Shown here piece after piece: positions 39,065 to 47,578 of a stretch of DNA of 64,000 bases. The notes under the pieces are model-generated. The model searched no databases. It was given only the letters and a program-made list of their open reading frames with translations, and had not been told where the DNA came from. The stretch comes from Streptomyces sp. NRRL F-6676 (lineage in GTDB: Bacteria; Actinomycetota; Actinomycetes; Streptomycetales; Streptomycetaceae): contig NZ_JOHS01000030.1 of NCBI RefSeq assembly GCF_000725625.1, positions 6,469 to 70,468 on the forward strand. The letters run 5' to 3'. The position numbers and the translations under genes were made by a program. The stretch's first letter is position 1, and each line of letters begins with the position of its first letter.

Positions 39065-40687
39065 TCACTCGCCCGGCCGTACGAACACCGTCCGTCCGCC
39101 CACCACGGTCCGCAGACAGCGCGGCAGGTCCCGGCCGGGGGCGAGGTCGGGCAGGCCGGGGGTGCCGGAGCGCGGGTCGGTGGACCAGCGGGCGACCCGG
39201 TCGTCGGGGGCCTGGACGACCAGTTCGTCGGTGCGCCAGACGGCGTAGTCCGCGGGCGCCCCGGGCACCAGGACGCCGACGTCGTCGCGGCCGACGGCCC
39301 GCCAGCCGCCGCGGGTGTGCGCGGTGAACGCGGCGCGCACTGAGACGCGGTGCTCCGGGGTGCGGTGGAAGGCGGCCGCGCGGACCGTGCCCCACGGGTC
39401 GAGCGGGGTGACGGGGCTGTCGGAGCCGAGCGCGAGCGGCACCCCGGCGCGCAGCAGGGCCGCGAAGGGGTTGAGGGTGCGGGCCCGTTCGGCGCCCAGT
39501 CGGCGTGCGTACATGCCGTCCTCGCCGCCCCACAGGGCGTCGAACGCGGGCTGTACGGAGACGGTGAGGCCGAGTTCGGCGAAGGCGGCGACGGTCTCGG
39601 GGGTGAGCATCTCGGCGTGTTCGACACGGTGCCGGGCGGCCCGCACGCGGGCGAGGCCGACCTTCTCGGCGGCGGCGCGGACGCCCTCGACCACCGTGGT
39701 GACGGCGGCGTCGCCGATGGCGTGGAACCCGGCCTGGATCCCCGCCTCGGTGCAGGCGACGACGTGTGCGGTGACGTCGGCGGCGTCCAGGCGGGCGGTG
39801 CCGGTGTGGGCGGCGTCGGCGTACGGCTCGTGCAGGCAGGCGGTGTGCGAGCCGAGGGCGCCGTCGACGAAGAGGTCGCCCGCGGCGCCGGCCGCGCCCA
39901 GTTCGCGCGCGCTGGCCACGCCCGCGTCGCCCTGCTCGGCCCAGTAGCCGACCACGCGGGGGCCGGGCTCCTCGGCGGCGAGCCGGAGCAGTCCGGTGAA
40001 GTCGTCCTCGGAGGAGATGTCCGGGCCGCCGCACTCGTGGACCGAGCCGATGCCGAGCGAGGCCGCGTGCGCGAGCGCGGCGCGCTGGGCCTCTTCGCGC
40101 TGGGCAGGGGTGAGCGCGCCGAGGGCGACGGCGCGGACGGCGTGGTGGGCGTCGCCGGTCAGCGGGCCGTCGTCGTACCCGGCCAGGCCGGTGACGCCGG
40201 GGGTCAGGTCGAGCAGGGCGGTGGTGACGACCGCGGAGTGGACGTCGATGCGGGAGAGGTAGAGCGGACGGCCGCCGGTGGCCTCGTCGAGTTCGGCGCG
40301 GGCCGGGGGCCGGCCATCGGGCCAGCGGGCCGCGTCCCAGCCGTGGCCGAGCAGGACCCGGTCGGCGGGGCGGGCGGCGGCGAAGTCGCGGACCAGGGCG
40401 AGGGCCGCCTCGCGCGTCGGCGCGGCGGAGAGGTCGAGTCCGGTGAGCGCGAGGCCGGTGGCGGTGGTGTGCACATGTGCGTCGGTGAACGCGGGGGTGA
40501 CGAGTGCGCCGTCGAGGTCGATCACCTCGTCGATGCCGTCCGCGAAGGCGTCGGCGGCACCCTCGGAACCGACCCAGGCGACCCGGCCGCGTTCGACGAC
40601 CATCGCGGTCGCGAACGGGTCGGCGGGGCTGTGGACCTCGCCGCGGCGGAGGAGGACGGTCTGCGGGTCGGGGGTGCGCTCACTCAT
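39065..40687 (-). CDS. YtcJ-like metal-dependent amidohydrolase
   Basis: 540 residues. Amidohydrolase superfamily, family 3. The N-terminal beta-sandwich leads into FTDAHVHTTATG (metal His pair). LYLSRIDVHSAVV, the GFHAIGDAAV region, the HRVEHAEML metal His and GSDSPVTPLDPW (catalytic Asp) follow, with the sandwich closing at PGAPADYAVW. Substrate is unknown; YtcJ proteins act on N-acyl or formamide bonds. The adjacent Lrp-type regulator, 83 bp upstream on the same strand, hints at an amino-acid derivative. The ATG 40687 has a weak ribosome binding site. Confidence 0.92.
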   Translation of the reverse strand: MSERTPDPQTVLLRRGEVHSPADPFATAMVVERGRVAWVGSEGAADAFADGIDEVIDLDGALVTPAFTDAHVHTTATGLALTGLDLSAAPTREAALALVRDFAAARPADRVLLGHGWDAARWPDGRPPARAELDEATGGRPLYLSRIDVHSAVVTTALLDLTPGVTGLAGYDDGPLTGDAHHAVRAVALGALTPAQREEAQRAALAHAASLGIGSVHECGGPDISSEDDFTGLLRLAAEEPGPRVVGYWAEQGDAGVASARELGAAGAAGDLFVDGALGSHTACLHEPYADAAHTGTARLDAADVTAHVVACTEAGIQAGFHAIGDAAVTTVVEGVRAAAEKVGLARVRAARHRVEHAEMLTPETVAAFAELGLTVSVQPAFDALWGGEDGMYARRLGAERARTLNPFAALLRAGVPLALGSDSPVTPLDPWGTVRAAAFHRTPEHRVSVRAAFTAHTRGGWRAVGRDDVGVLVPGAPADYAVWRTDELVVQAPDDRVARWSTDPRSGTPGLPDLAPGRDLPRCLRTVVGGRTVFVRPGE

Positions 40688-40770
40688 GCGTAACAGTGTC
40701 GCGCGGCCGCCGGACGCGGCCGACCGCGGGTGGCCGTCGGAGACGTCCGACCACTGCGGACGGCGCCGGG

Positions 40771-41211
40771 TCAGATGCGGGGCGGGCGGGCCTCGTACGG
40801 CGTCGACAGGACGACCGTGGTGCGCGTGGAGACGCCGGCCAGGGTGCGCACGCGGGCCAGCAGCTCCTCCAGCTCGTGCGGAGTCGCCACCCGGACCTTG
40901 AGGATGTAGTTCTCGTCCCCCGCCACGCTGTGGCACGCCTCGATCTCGGGGACGCCGGCCAGCCGGTCCGCGATGTCGTCGGGGGCGCTGGGGTCGAACG
41001 GTTTCACGGAGATGAAGGCGGTCATCGGCAGCCCCACCGCCTCCGCCTCGACGACGGCGGCGTAGCCGCGGATGACACCGCGCTGCTCCAGCCGGCGCAC
41101 GCGCTGGTGCACGGCCGACGTGGACAGGCCCGTGGCCTTGCCCAGGTCGGTGTAGCTCATCCGCCCGTCCTTGACGAGCAGCTGCACGATCTGTCGGTCC
41201 AGCTCCTCCAT
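40771..41211 (-). CDS. Lrp/AsnC-family regulator
   Basis: 146 residues, a normal length. N-terminal helix-turn-helix (LDRQIVQLLVKDGRMSYTDLG, then LSTSAVHQRVRRLEQRG) and a C-terminal RAM ligand-binding domain (AFISVKPF, VAGDENYILKVRVATPHELEELL, TTVVLSTPYE). Such proteins form octamers and sense amino acids. It lies upstream of, and reads toward, the amidohydrolase gene. The ATG 41211 was chosen to begin two codons before the LDR helix; a longer start would add 20 untypical residues. Confidence 0.93.
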   Translation of the reverse strand: MEELDRQIVQLLVKDGRMSYTDLGKATGLSTSAVHQRVRRLEQRGVIRGYAAVVEAEAVGLPMTAFISVKPFDPSAPDDIADRLAGVPEIEACHSVAGDENYILKVRVATPHELEELLARVRTLAGVSTRTTVVLSTPYEARPPRI

Positions 41212-41481
41212 GGCGCAAGAACCTACAGTGCCGCGGATCACCCGGGACAGCTCGGCGACGCAGGTCATGTCCGGTTCGTGACCTGACGTGGTCCGGTACG
41301 CGCGGACGGGCGTGTCCCGTACGGCACCTCGTACGGCACCTGCGGGCGGCATGTGACGAACGCCACAGTGTCCGAACAGGCTTCGTGATGTCCTCGTGAT
41401 TACCCACCGGGCGGGGCGGGAAGTGCTTGCTGTGGTCGAGGCCGCAGTGCCTGATCGGCCCAGCCCTAGGGGGAGAATCCC

Positions 41482-41907
41482 ATGCAGAGTGTGAAGCGCC
41501 CTGGCCGCTCCGTGCCCAAGCGGCTCAAGCCGGTGGTGGAGCCCGAGCCGGAGGGCGTCGAACCGGACGACGAGTTCGACGCCTACGACACGTTCGAGAT
41601 GTACCGGGTGATCTGCCCGGACTGCGCGCAGCCGATCGCGCTCCTCGCGGACGAGGAGGTGCTGCCCGAGCACGCGCTGTGCGCGTCGCCGTGGAACCCG
41701 TTCGGTCTCACGGTGTGCGCGGGCACGGGCCGCCCGGCGGACGAGGCCCGCCCCGCCGACGAGTCGCTGACGCCCCAGCAGCAGGAGACGGGTCTGCTCC
41801 TGACCCTGCCCCAGGGCCTGGACTGGCGCACCCAGCCCTTCTCCCACGTGGGCGGCCCCGGCTCCCGCCCCATCCGCGTCCCCACCATGCGCCAAGCGGC
41901 GGCCTGA
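41482..41907 (+). CDS. Conserved hypothetical protein with two Cys pairs
   Basis: 141 residues. An acidic N-terminal third (PEPEGVEPDDEFDAYDTFEMYR) is followed by CPDC and, 25 residues later, C-x11-C (CASPWNPFGLTVC), a possible zinc site. The tail is polar with no membrane segment or signal peptide. GGGGAGAA precedes the ATG. I do not recognise a family beyond its look of a Streptomyces-specific protein. It stands alone between the lrp and TetR genes. Confidence 0.78.
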   Translation: MQSVKRPGRSVPKRLKPVVEPEPEGVEPDDEFDAYDTFEMYRVICPDCAQPIALLADEEVLPEHALCASPWNPFGLTVCAGTGRPADEARPADESLTPQQQETGLLLTLPQGLDWRTQPFSHVGGPGSRPIRVPTMRQAAA

Positions 41908-41971
41908 CCCGGCCGTACGACCACTGGGGGCGGAGCCGCTCGCGTCGGTCGAGGCCCGGCGCCCGGGGAAT

Positions 41972-42694
41972 CTACCCCCGCCGCGCCGCCGCCGGCGCGG
42001 GGTACGCCGGGTCCAGTTCCTCGATCGCCCGCAGGGTCCCCCCGAGCATCTTCACCAGCAGCTCCCGCACGGTGTCCCGGGACAGCTCGGGGCGGCCGAT
42101 CCAGTCGAGGGTCGTCCCCTCCACGCTGCACAGCCAGGCCAGCAGCCCCATCCGCGCCAGCGGGGCGATCCGGCGGCGACCGTACGCCCCTTCGGCGATC
42201 GCCTCGATCATCGCCTCGCGCACCCCGTCCCGGATCTCCTGCACCTCGGTGTCGAACCCGACACCGCCGCTGACGATCGCGCGGTACGCGGCCTGGTTGT
42301 GCTCGGCGTAGCGGAGGTAGCCGTCGATGGTGCGGTGCACCCGTTGCGCGGGCGGCAGTTCCCGCCCCTCGGCGGCGCGCGTGACCAGTCCGGCAACCGA
42401 GTCCTCGATGATCGCCAGGTAGTAGCCGCGCTTGGACTGGAAGTAGTAGTAGATCAGCCCCTTGGCCACCTGCGCGTGGCGGGCGATGTCGTCCATCGAG
42501 AGCGCGTCGTAGGACCTGTCGGAGAACAACGCCCGTCCGACGGCGATGAGTTCGGCGCGGCGTGCCACGGAGCGGTCGGTCCCGCGCGCCCGGGGGCGCG
42601 CGGTGTCACGCTGCTGACTGTGCGTCAATTTCGGCCCATGTCTGAAGCGGTCGGGCGGGACAGCGGCAGTATGGCAGAGCCACACCGCCCGCAT
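41972..42694 (-). CDS. TetR-family transcriptional regulator
   Basis: 240 residues. The DNA-binding helix-turn-helix is RRAELIAVGRALFSDRSYDALSMDDIARHAQVAKGLIYYYFQSKRGYY, classic TetR. The C-terminal ligand domain is all helical with DGVREAMIEAIAEGAYGRRR. The ATG at 42694 has GGAG 6 nt upstream, so the 35-residue N-terminal extension is probably real. No clear target operon; the small membrane peptide gene lies upstream of it on the same strand. Confidence 0.9.
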   Translation of the reverse strand: MRAVWLCHTAAVPPDRFRHGPKLTHSQQRDTARPRARGTDRSVARRAELIAVGRALFSDRSYDALSMDDIARHAQVAKGLIYYYFQSKRGYYLAIIEDSVAGLVTRAAEGRELPPAQRVHRTIDGYLRYAEHNQAAYRAIVSGGVGFDTEVQEIRDGVREAMIEAIAEGAYGRRRIAPLARMGLLAWLCSVEGTTLDWIGRPELSRDTVRELLVKMLGGTLRAIEELDPAYPAPAAARRG

Positions 42695-42753
42695 GTTCGA
42701 CTCCGATCACCGGACCGCGCCCGGGGCCCTGTCCCTCGGGGCGCGCCCTCACC

Positions 42754-42900
42754 TCACAGCAGGCCGAGCTGCGTGACGAGCATCGCGAGGACGACGACGA
42801 GGGTCCAGCCGAGGACGTGCTCCAGGTACGGGGTGCCGTCGTCCTTCGGCCCGCCGGTGCGGGCGCGCGGACGTGCGGTGGTGGCAGACAGTGCGGTCAT
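42754..42900 (-). CDS. 48-residue small membrane peptide
   Basis: A Thr/Arg-rich N-terminus, then PYLEHVLGWTLVVVLAMLVTQLGLL, a single C-terminal membrane helix. GCGAGAAG lies a few bases before the ATG. Small one-helix proteins like this are common in Streptomyces and are often left out of annotations. It follows the SDR gene on the same strand by 148 bp. Function unknown. Confidence 0.65.
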   Translation of the reverse strand: MTALSATTARPRARTGGPKDDGTPYLEHVLGWTLVVVLAMLVTQLGLL

Positions 42901-43048
42901 GGCTTCTCGCTGGTCCTCGTCGTGCGGCGGATCTGGGCTCCCCCCACCGTGCTGTCCACCTTGCCACCGGATGCGGCGGGCGCGGCCGAGAGCTTGCTCA
43001 CAGGCCCCCGGCCCGGCCGTCCGCCCCACCGGCACCCGGGGCGTGCGG

Positions 43049-43810
43049 TCAGCCCTGCCGGCCGGGGAGCATGGCCAGCGCCCGGGAGCGCTGGGCGACG
43101 AGGCCGTCGTACGTACCGTCGCGCTCGGCCCAGCGATGCCCGAGGACGCCCTTGACGAGGATCTCGCGGGGCGTGGGCTCCTGTGACAGCAGCTCCATGA
43201 CCTCGCTCGCGAAGTCGTCGAGCGGCAGCGCGTGCGGGTTCACCTTCTCCTGGCCCGCCGTGGCGACGGCCGGCGGGACGAGTTCGACGACGTCGACCCC
43301 GGTGCCGTCGAGCTGCGCGCGCAGCGCCTCCGAGTAGGCGTGCACCGCGGCCTTCGAGGCGGCGTAGCTGGGCATCGGCGGGAAGGGCAGGAACGCGATG
43401 CCGGAGGTGACGGTGACGAAGGTGCCGGCGCCGCGCCCGACCAGGTGCGGGGTGAAGGCGTCGAGGACGCGGACGGTGCCGAGGAGGTTGGTGTCGACCG
43501 TCGTCCGGGCGGTCTCGAAGTGCGCGGGGTCGCGCAGGTCCTCCAGGAGCATGACGCCGGACATCGTCACCACGGTGTCGAGGCCGGGGTACCGGGCGAG
43601 CACGGCGTCCCGGGCCGCGGCGACGGAGGCGTCGTCGGTGACGTCCACGCTGACCGTGCCGAAGCCCTGCCCTTCGAGTTCCGCGAGTGCGCGCGGGTCA
43701 CGCCCTGCGACGGCCACGGTGCTGCCCGCCGCGGCGAACCGGCGGGCCAGCTCGCGCCCGATGCCGGAGGTGCCGCCGACGACGAGGACGGTGCGGTTGG
43801 TCAGATCCAC
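43049..43810 (-). CDS. Short-chain dehydrogenase/reductase (SDR)
   Basis: 253 residues. Cofactor motif VGGTSGIGRELARRFAAAG, then DVTDDASV, the catalytic Ser near VTSGIAFLP, and YAASKAAVHAYSEAL with the Tyr-Lys pair. The Arg after the Rossmann Gly motif (AVAGRD) suggests NADP(H). Substrate unknown. It faces an XRE-type regulator across a 190-bp gap that contains an inverted repeat, so repression by that regulator is likely. Confidence 0.93.
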   Translation of the reverse strand: MDLTNRTVLVVGGTSGIGRELARRFAAAGSTVAVAGRDPRALAELEGQGFGTVSVDVTDDASVAAARDAVLARYPGLDTVVTMSGVMLLEDLRDPAHFETARTTVDTNLLGTVRVLDAFTPHLVGRGAGTFVTVTSGIAFLPFPPMPSYAASKAAVHAYSEALRAQLDGTGVDVVELVPPAVATAGQEKVNPHALPLDDFASEVMELLSQEPTPREILVKGVLGHRWAERDGTYDGLVAQRSRALAMLPGRQG

Positions 43811-43923
43811 GGGATCTTCCCTTCGTACGGGCGCCGCCGGTGTGCGGTCCGGCGGCGCGGACGGTGAGGAACGGCCGTCCGTCCCGGACGGGCGGCACGA
43901 CGGCAGTCTTCGCGACCCGCGCC

Positions 43924-43971
43924 GAAGGGGGCAGTGCCCCGGTGTTCCCTGGTCCTGACAGGGCCCCCTTC
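43924..43971. promoter_or_regulatory. Inverted repeat between SDR and XRE regulator genes
   Basis: GAAGGGGGC (43924-43932) and GCCCCCTTC (43963-43971) are perfect 9-bp arms 30 bp apart. Flanking GCGCC/GCCGC bases extend the symmetry. It lies 31 bp before the regulator start, a plausible operator. Confidence 0.5.
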
Positions 43972-44001
43972 GCGGCCCGGGATCCGCATTACCGTGGCGG
44001 T

Positions 44002-44895
44002 ATGAAGGACGAGGAATCCGGCAACCGGCTCGGTGACTACCTCCGCGCCCGGCGCGAGCTGGTCTCCCCGGCGCAGGCGGGGCTGCCGCCCGGCGGCAAC
44101 CGGCGGGTGCCCGGGCTGCGCCGCGAGGAGGTCGCCCTGCTCGCCGGGATCAGCCCGGACTACTACCTGCGCCTTGAGCGGGGCCGGGACCGGAACCCGT
44201 CCTCCCAGGTCCTCTCCTCGCTCGCGCGCGTCCTGCGGCTCGACGACGTGGAGCGGACGTATCTGCTCGGCCTCGCGGCCGCCCGCCCCCGCGCGTCACG
44301 CGCCAGGCGGCCCGAGCGGGTACCGGCGCGGCTGCACGAACTGCTCGCCCATCTGACGGTCCCGGCGTTCGTCGAGGGGCGCGCCTTCGACGTCCTGGCC
44401 GCCAACCAGATGGCCGTCGCGCTCTCCCCCCGGCTGCGGCCCGGCGAGAACCGGCTGCGCTCGCTGCTGCTGGACCCCGAGGAACAGGCCTTCCACCAGG
44501 ACTGGCAGCGGGCCACCGCCGATTTCGTCGCCGCCCTGCGCAGCACCATCGGGGACGACACCGACAACCCCCGGTTCGTGGAACTCGTCGGGGAGCTGGC
44601 GCTGTCCAGCCAGCGGTTCCGCACCCTGTGGGCCCGGCACGACGTCCGCGTCCTCGACGGCGGCACGGTCACCGTCAACCACCCGGCCGTCGGCGAACTG
44701 CGTCTGCACCGCGACAAACTGCCCGTCGGCGGGGTCATCCTCGTCGTCTACTACCCGGACAGGAACAGCGACAGCGACGAGAAGCTGCGGCTCCTCGCCG
44801 CGCTGTCACAGACGGAGCAGACCGAGCAGACCGAGCAGACCGAGCAGACCGGCACGGAATCGGTCGGCACGGCGCCCGCCGACCCGGCGCCGTAG
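44002..44895 (+). CDS. XRE-family regulator with MmyB-like ligand domain
   Basis: 297 residues. Helix-turn-helix at residues 10-85 (LGDYLRARRELVSPAQAGLP, then VPGLRREEVALLAGISPDYYLRLERGRDRNPS). The C-terminal MmyB-like domain follows (FDVLAANQMAVALSPR, LDPEEQAFHQDW, ARHDVRVLDGGTVTVNHPAVGEL), known to bind fatty-acid-like ligands in this family. TACCGT ends 6 nt before the ATG, so a leaderless mRNA is possible. The C-terminus carries four TEQ tripeptide repeats from a 9-bp tandem repeat (44812-44847). It probably controls the divergent SDR gene. Confidence 0.92.
   Translation: MKDEESGNRLGDYLRARRELVSPAQAGLPPGGNRRVPGLRREEVALLAGISPDYYLRLERGRDRNPSSQVLSSLARVLRLDDVERTYLLGLAAARPRASRARRPERVPARLHELLAHLTVPAFVEGRAFDVLAANQMAVALSPRLRPGENRLRSLLLDPEEQAFHQDWQRATADFVAALRSTIGDDTDNPRFVELVGELALSSQRFRTLWARHDVRVLDGGTVTVNHPAVGELRLHRDKLPVGGVILVVYYPDRNSDSDEKLRLLAALSQTEQTEQTEQTEQTGTESVGTAPADPAP
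44812..44847 (+). repeat. 9-bp tandem repeat in the XRE regulator 3' end
   Basis: Four copies of ACSGAGCAG (44812, 44821, 44830, 44839) encode TEQTEQTEQTEQ. In-frame units allow length change near the C-terminus. Confidence 0.85.
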
Positions 44896-44921
44896 CACGC
44901 CGGGTCGTGCGGCGGCCCGGG

Positions 44922-46280
44922 TCACCGCACCCCGACGCTCTCCAGCGCGCGCCTGACGCCCGGCGTCGGGCCGGCCGGGAAGTACAGGTAGCACACCCCG
45001 CCCGAACCGCTCTTGACCTGGCCGTTCGCGTCGTAGCGCTTGGTGCGCAGCCAGATGTTCTCGAACTCGCGGCGCCGGTAGACGCGCCGCACCTCCGCGT
45101 CGCTCGGCGCGGCGGGGTCGTGGGCGACGACGTCGCCGTCGGCGGTGAAGGCGGTCACGGTCATCAGGTGCCCGGAGGTGCCGTAGCCCGCGCCCGTCAG
45201 CTCCTCCTTGAGGAAGGACTGCGAGGTGATGACCGGGATGCCCGCGGCGACCAGCGTCTCCACGTCGGTGAGCGAGGCCAGCCGGGTCACCACGCCCTGC
45301 ATGTCCTGGTAGGTGGCCGCGTAGGCCGCGTTGAAGGGCCAGTTGCCGCAGCCCTCGTACTGGTAGTCGAAGGTGTACCGGGCCGCGTGGCAGACCTGGG
45401 GGTCGGCGTACGACGGGTCCACCCAGGCCAGTTGCGCGGCGGTGGGCCGGCGGCCCCAGTACTCGACGATCATCTGGGAGGAGGTGGGGCTGCACCAGGC
45501 CTCGCCGCCGTTGTCGTACTGCGGGTACTGGCCCTTGTGGATCTCCTGCGAGTAGCTCGGGACCCGGAGTTCGTGGGCGGCGCCGGGGGTGGAGGCCGGG
45601 ACCGTGAAGCGGTCGGGGACGTCGGAGCCCATGGCGCCCGCCCGCCATACGGTGGGCGTCCTCCGGGTGCCGGGGGCGCGGTACAGGGTGAGGCGCAGCC
45701 GGTAGGAGGCGAGCCGGAGTCCGCTCGCGGCGTCGTCGAGGGCGAGGGTGTCGGTCCAGACACTGCTCCTGCCGTCGCTCTGGTCGTCGACGGAGGTGCG
45801 GCGGATGTCCTCGTCGCCGGCGGCCCAGCGGCCCATGACGTACCAGGGCGTGTCGGTGCCGTCGGAGTAGCGGGCCGACAGCTCGGTCTGGATCCAGGTG
45901 CCGGCCGGGGTGTGCGCGTTCCAGGAGGCGATGACCTCGGTGGCGGGCACGGAGAGGGTGTGGGCCGGGGAGGTCCAGGTGGCGTACTCCCAGGTGGAGG
46001 TCCGGCCGGTGTGCGGGTCGGCGTAGTCGGTGCGGCCGGCCGGGGTGTCGAGCACCAGGCCGGGGCGGGTGCCGGGGACGGCTCGGGTGCCCCTGGCGGT
46101 GCCGGAGCGCCAGTCGGTGTGGGAGGTCCAGGCGTGATAGTCCACGGTGGGTGCGGGCTTCCTCCTCGTCGGCCGGTCGGCGGGTGTGGCGGCGGCCGCG
46201 GGGATCGCGGTGCCGGCCGCGGCGGCGGCCACCGCGGCGGTGAGGAGGGTGCGGCGGGAGGGCTGGGATGGGCTGGGCAT
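44922..46280 (-). CDS. Tat-exported C39-like peptidase family protein
   Basis: 452 residues. The twin-arginine signal (SRRTLLTAAVAAAAAGTAIPAAAA) sets the start at 46280; longer frames would bury it. The N-terminal half is a beta-rich domain; the C-terminal half has a papain/C39_2-like site with Cys in GGEAWCSPTSSQMIVEYWG, His in GTSGHLMTVTAF and a following Asp in VVAHDPAAPSD. It may cleave peptide or isopeptide bonds outside the cell. A likely single-gene unit, convergent with the XRE gene. Confidence 0.85.
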   Translation of the reverse strand: MPSPSQPSRRTLLTAAVAAAAAGTAIPAAAATPADRPTRRKPAPTVDYHAWTSHTDWRSGTARGTRAVPGTRPGLVLDTPAGRTDYADPHTGRTSTWEYATWTSPAHTLSVPATEVIASWNAHTPAGTWIQTELSARYSDGTDTPWYVMGRWAAGDEDIRRTSVDDQSDGRSSVWTDTLALDDAASGLRLASYRLRLTLYRAPGTRRTPTVWRAGAMGSDVPDRFTVPASTPGAAHELRVPSYSQEIHKGQYPQYDNGGEAWCSPTSSQMIVEYWGRRPTAAQLAWVDPSYADPQVCHAARYTFDYQYEGCGNWPFNAAYAATYQDMQGVVTRLASLTDVETLVAAGIPVITSQSFLKEELTGAGYGTSGHLMTVTAFTADGDVVAHDPAAPSDAEVRRVYRRREFENIWLRTKRYDANGQVKSGSGGVCYLYFPAGPTPGVRRALESVGVR

Positions 46281-46487
46281 GTGTGTGTACCCCCGAGTGT
46301 CCTGTGTCCTTGCGCGGCGGTCGGACGCGAGTGGGCCAACTATGGCCGCCGGAGGCGGACGCCTGCCAGCATCCCGACGCTTCGGCGCGCCACCACTATT
46401 GGTCTCGACCACTGGCGTGCGCCGGGGAACGGGAACCTAGGATGCCGCTGTCGGCCCTGCCCCTCCTCGTCGCTCAGGACTCCTCGC

Positions 46488-47144
46488 GTGGAACTCGCCC
46501 TTCAGCAGCTCGCCTCCTCCGTGCGGCAGGCGCCGCCGTCGTGCGGGGACGTGCGGCTCGTCGCCATCGACGGGCACGCGGGGTCCGGGAAGAGCACGTG
46601 CGCGGGGCGGCTCGCGGGGGCGCTGGGCGGCGCGCCCGTGCTGCGTCTCGACGACGTCGCCACGCACGAGGAGCTGTTCGACTGGACGGAGCGGCTGCTG
46701 CGCGAGGTCGTCGCACCGCTGCGCCGGGGGCAGACGGCGCACTACCGCCCGTACGACTGGCGTGCGCGGCGCTTCGGTCCGGCGCGTGCGCTGCCGCCCG
46801 CGCCCGTGGTGCTGGTCGAGGGGGTCGGCGCCGGTCGGCGGGCCCTGCGCCCGCATCTGGCGCGGCTGCTGTGGATGGAGGTGCCGGCCGAGGAGGCCTG
46901 GCGGGCCGGGCGGGAGCGGGACGGGGAGGAGCAGCGGGAGTTCTGGGACGGCTGGGTCCGGGCGGAGCGCCGGCACTTCGCGCGGGATCCGTCGCGGCCC
47001 TTCGCCGATCTGCTGGTGCGGCGGGTGCGCGGCGGGGATCCGGACGGATCCGACGGCGGATATCTGGTGCTGCCGGGGCCGGCGGGCACGGCTGTGACGG
47101 GTGGTTCCCTCACTGAGGGTGACGGTCCGTCAGCGGTGTGCTGA
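46488..47144 (+). CDS. Uridine kinase-like P-loop protein
   Basis: 218 residues. The Walker A motif is intact (DGHAGSGKSTCAGRL, about residues 28-42). LRLDDVATHEELFDW and a HYRPYDWRARRFG segment follow, and PPAPVVLVEGVGAGRRAL gives the Walker B-type strand, as in uridine kinase/phosphoribulokinase-like enzymes. Exact substrate is uncertain; the fold transfers phosphate to a nucleoside or similar. The GTG 46488 gives the family N-terminus; the frame continues upstream without coding bias. A 13-bp hairpin follows about 110 bp downstream. Confidence 0.85.
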   Translation: MELALQQLASSVRQAPPSCGDVRLVAIDGHAGSGKSTCAGRLAGALGGAPVLRLDDVATHEELFDWTERLLREVVAPLRRGQTAHYRPYDWRARRFGPARALPPAPVVLVEGVGAGRRALRPHLARLLWMEVPAEEAWRAGRERDGEEQREFWDGWVRAERRHFARDPSRPFADLLVRRVRGGDPDGSDGGYLVLPGPAGTAVTGGSLTEGDGPSAVC

Positions 47145-47578
47145 ATTCGTGAAGTCCCTGCTCATCCGCGTGCGCCGGCGCCCCTCTCCGGCTTGACCGG
47201 GGGACCGTGGACGTCCTACGTTTTCAATGTGCGGTGCACCGAAGCCGCCCTCCCGCGCGAAGCCCCCGGTTGTTCCCCCGTGACCGGGGGCTTCGTTCCG
47301 CCCTCCGCCTCCTGCCGCGTTCCTTTCGCGTGCCGAGCGCGGCGATGCGCTCACTCAGGGTCACCGATTCGTGTGCGCCCCCGTGCTCCCACCTCGTCCA
47401 ACAGGTCGGACGGCACCCTTCGGCGGGCGGCTGCCCCGCAGGTACGATGCCCTCGGCGTGACCGGGGTCTGCCTGGTCGCACCGCTGCAACTCCGGTCCG
47501 CGGTACAGCGGTTCGAGGACTGCCGGCGGGCAACGGCCCGGCGGTGAACCATCGGGGGCACGGTTTGTGGGGGACGTG
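47145..47578. other. Intergenic region with terminator and promoter of the AAA+ gene
   Basis: 434 bp. It holds a perfect 13-bp-stem terminator (47258-47295). A TACGAT hexamer at 47443-47448 may be the -10 element of the AAA+ gene, with only a weak TTCGGC 18 bp upstream. No coding frame is convincing. Confidence 0.45.
47258..47295 (+). terminator. Hairpin terminator after the uridine kinase-like gene
   Basis: CGAAGCCCCCGGT (47258-47270) and ACCGGGGGCTTCG (47283-47295) are perfect 13-bp arms with a 12-nt loop, followed by TTCC. Confidence 0.8.
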
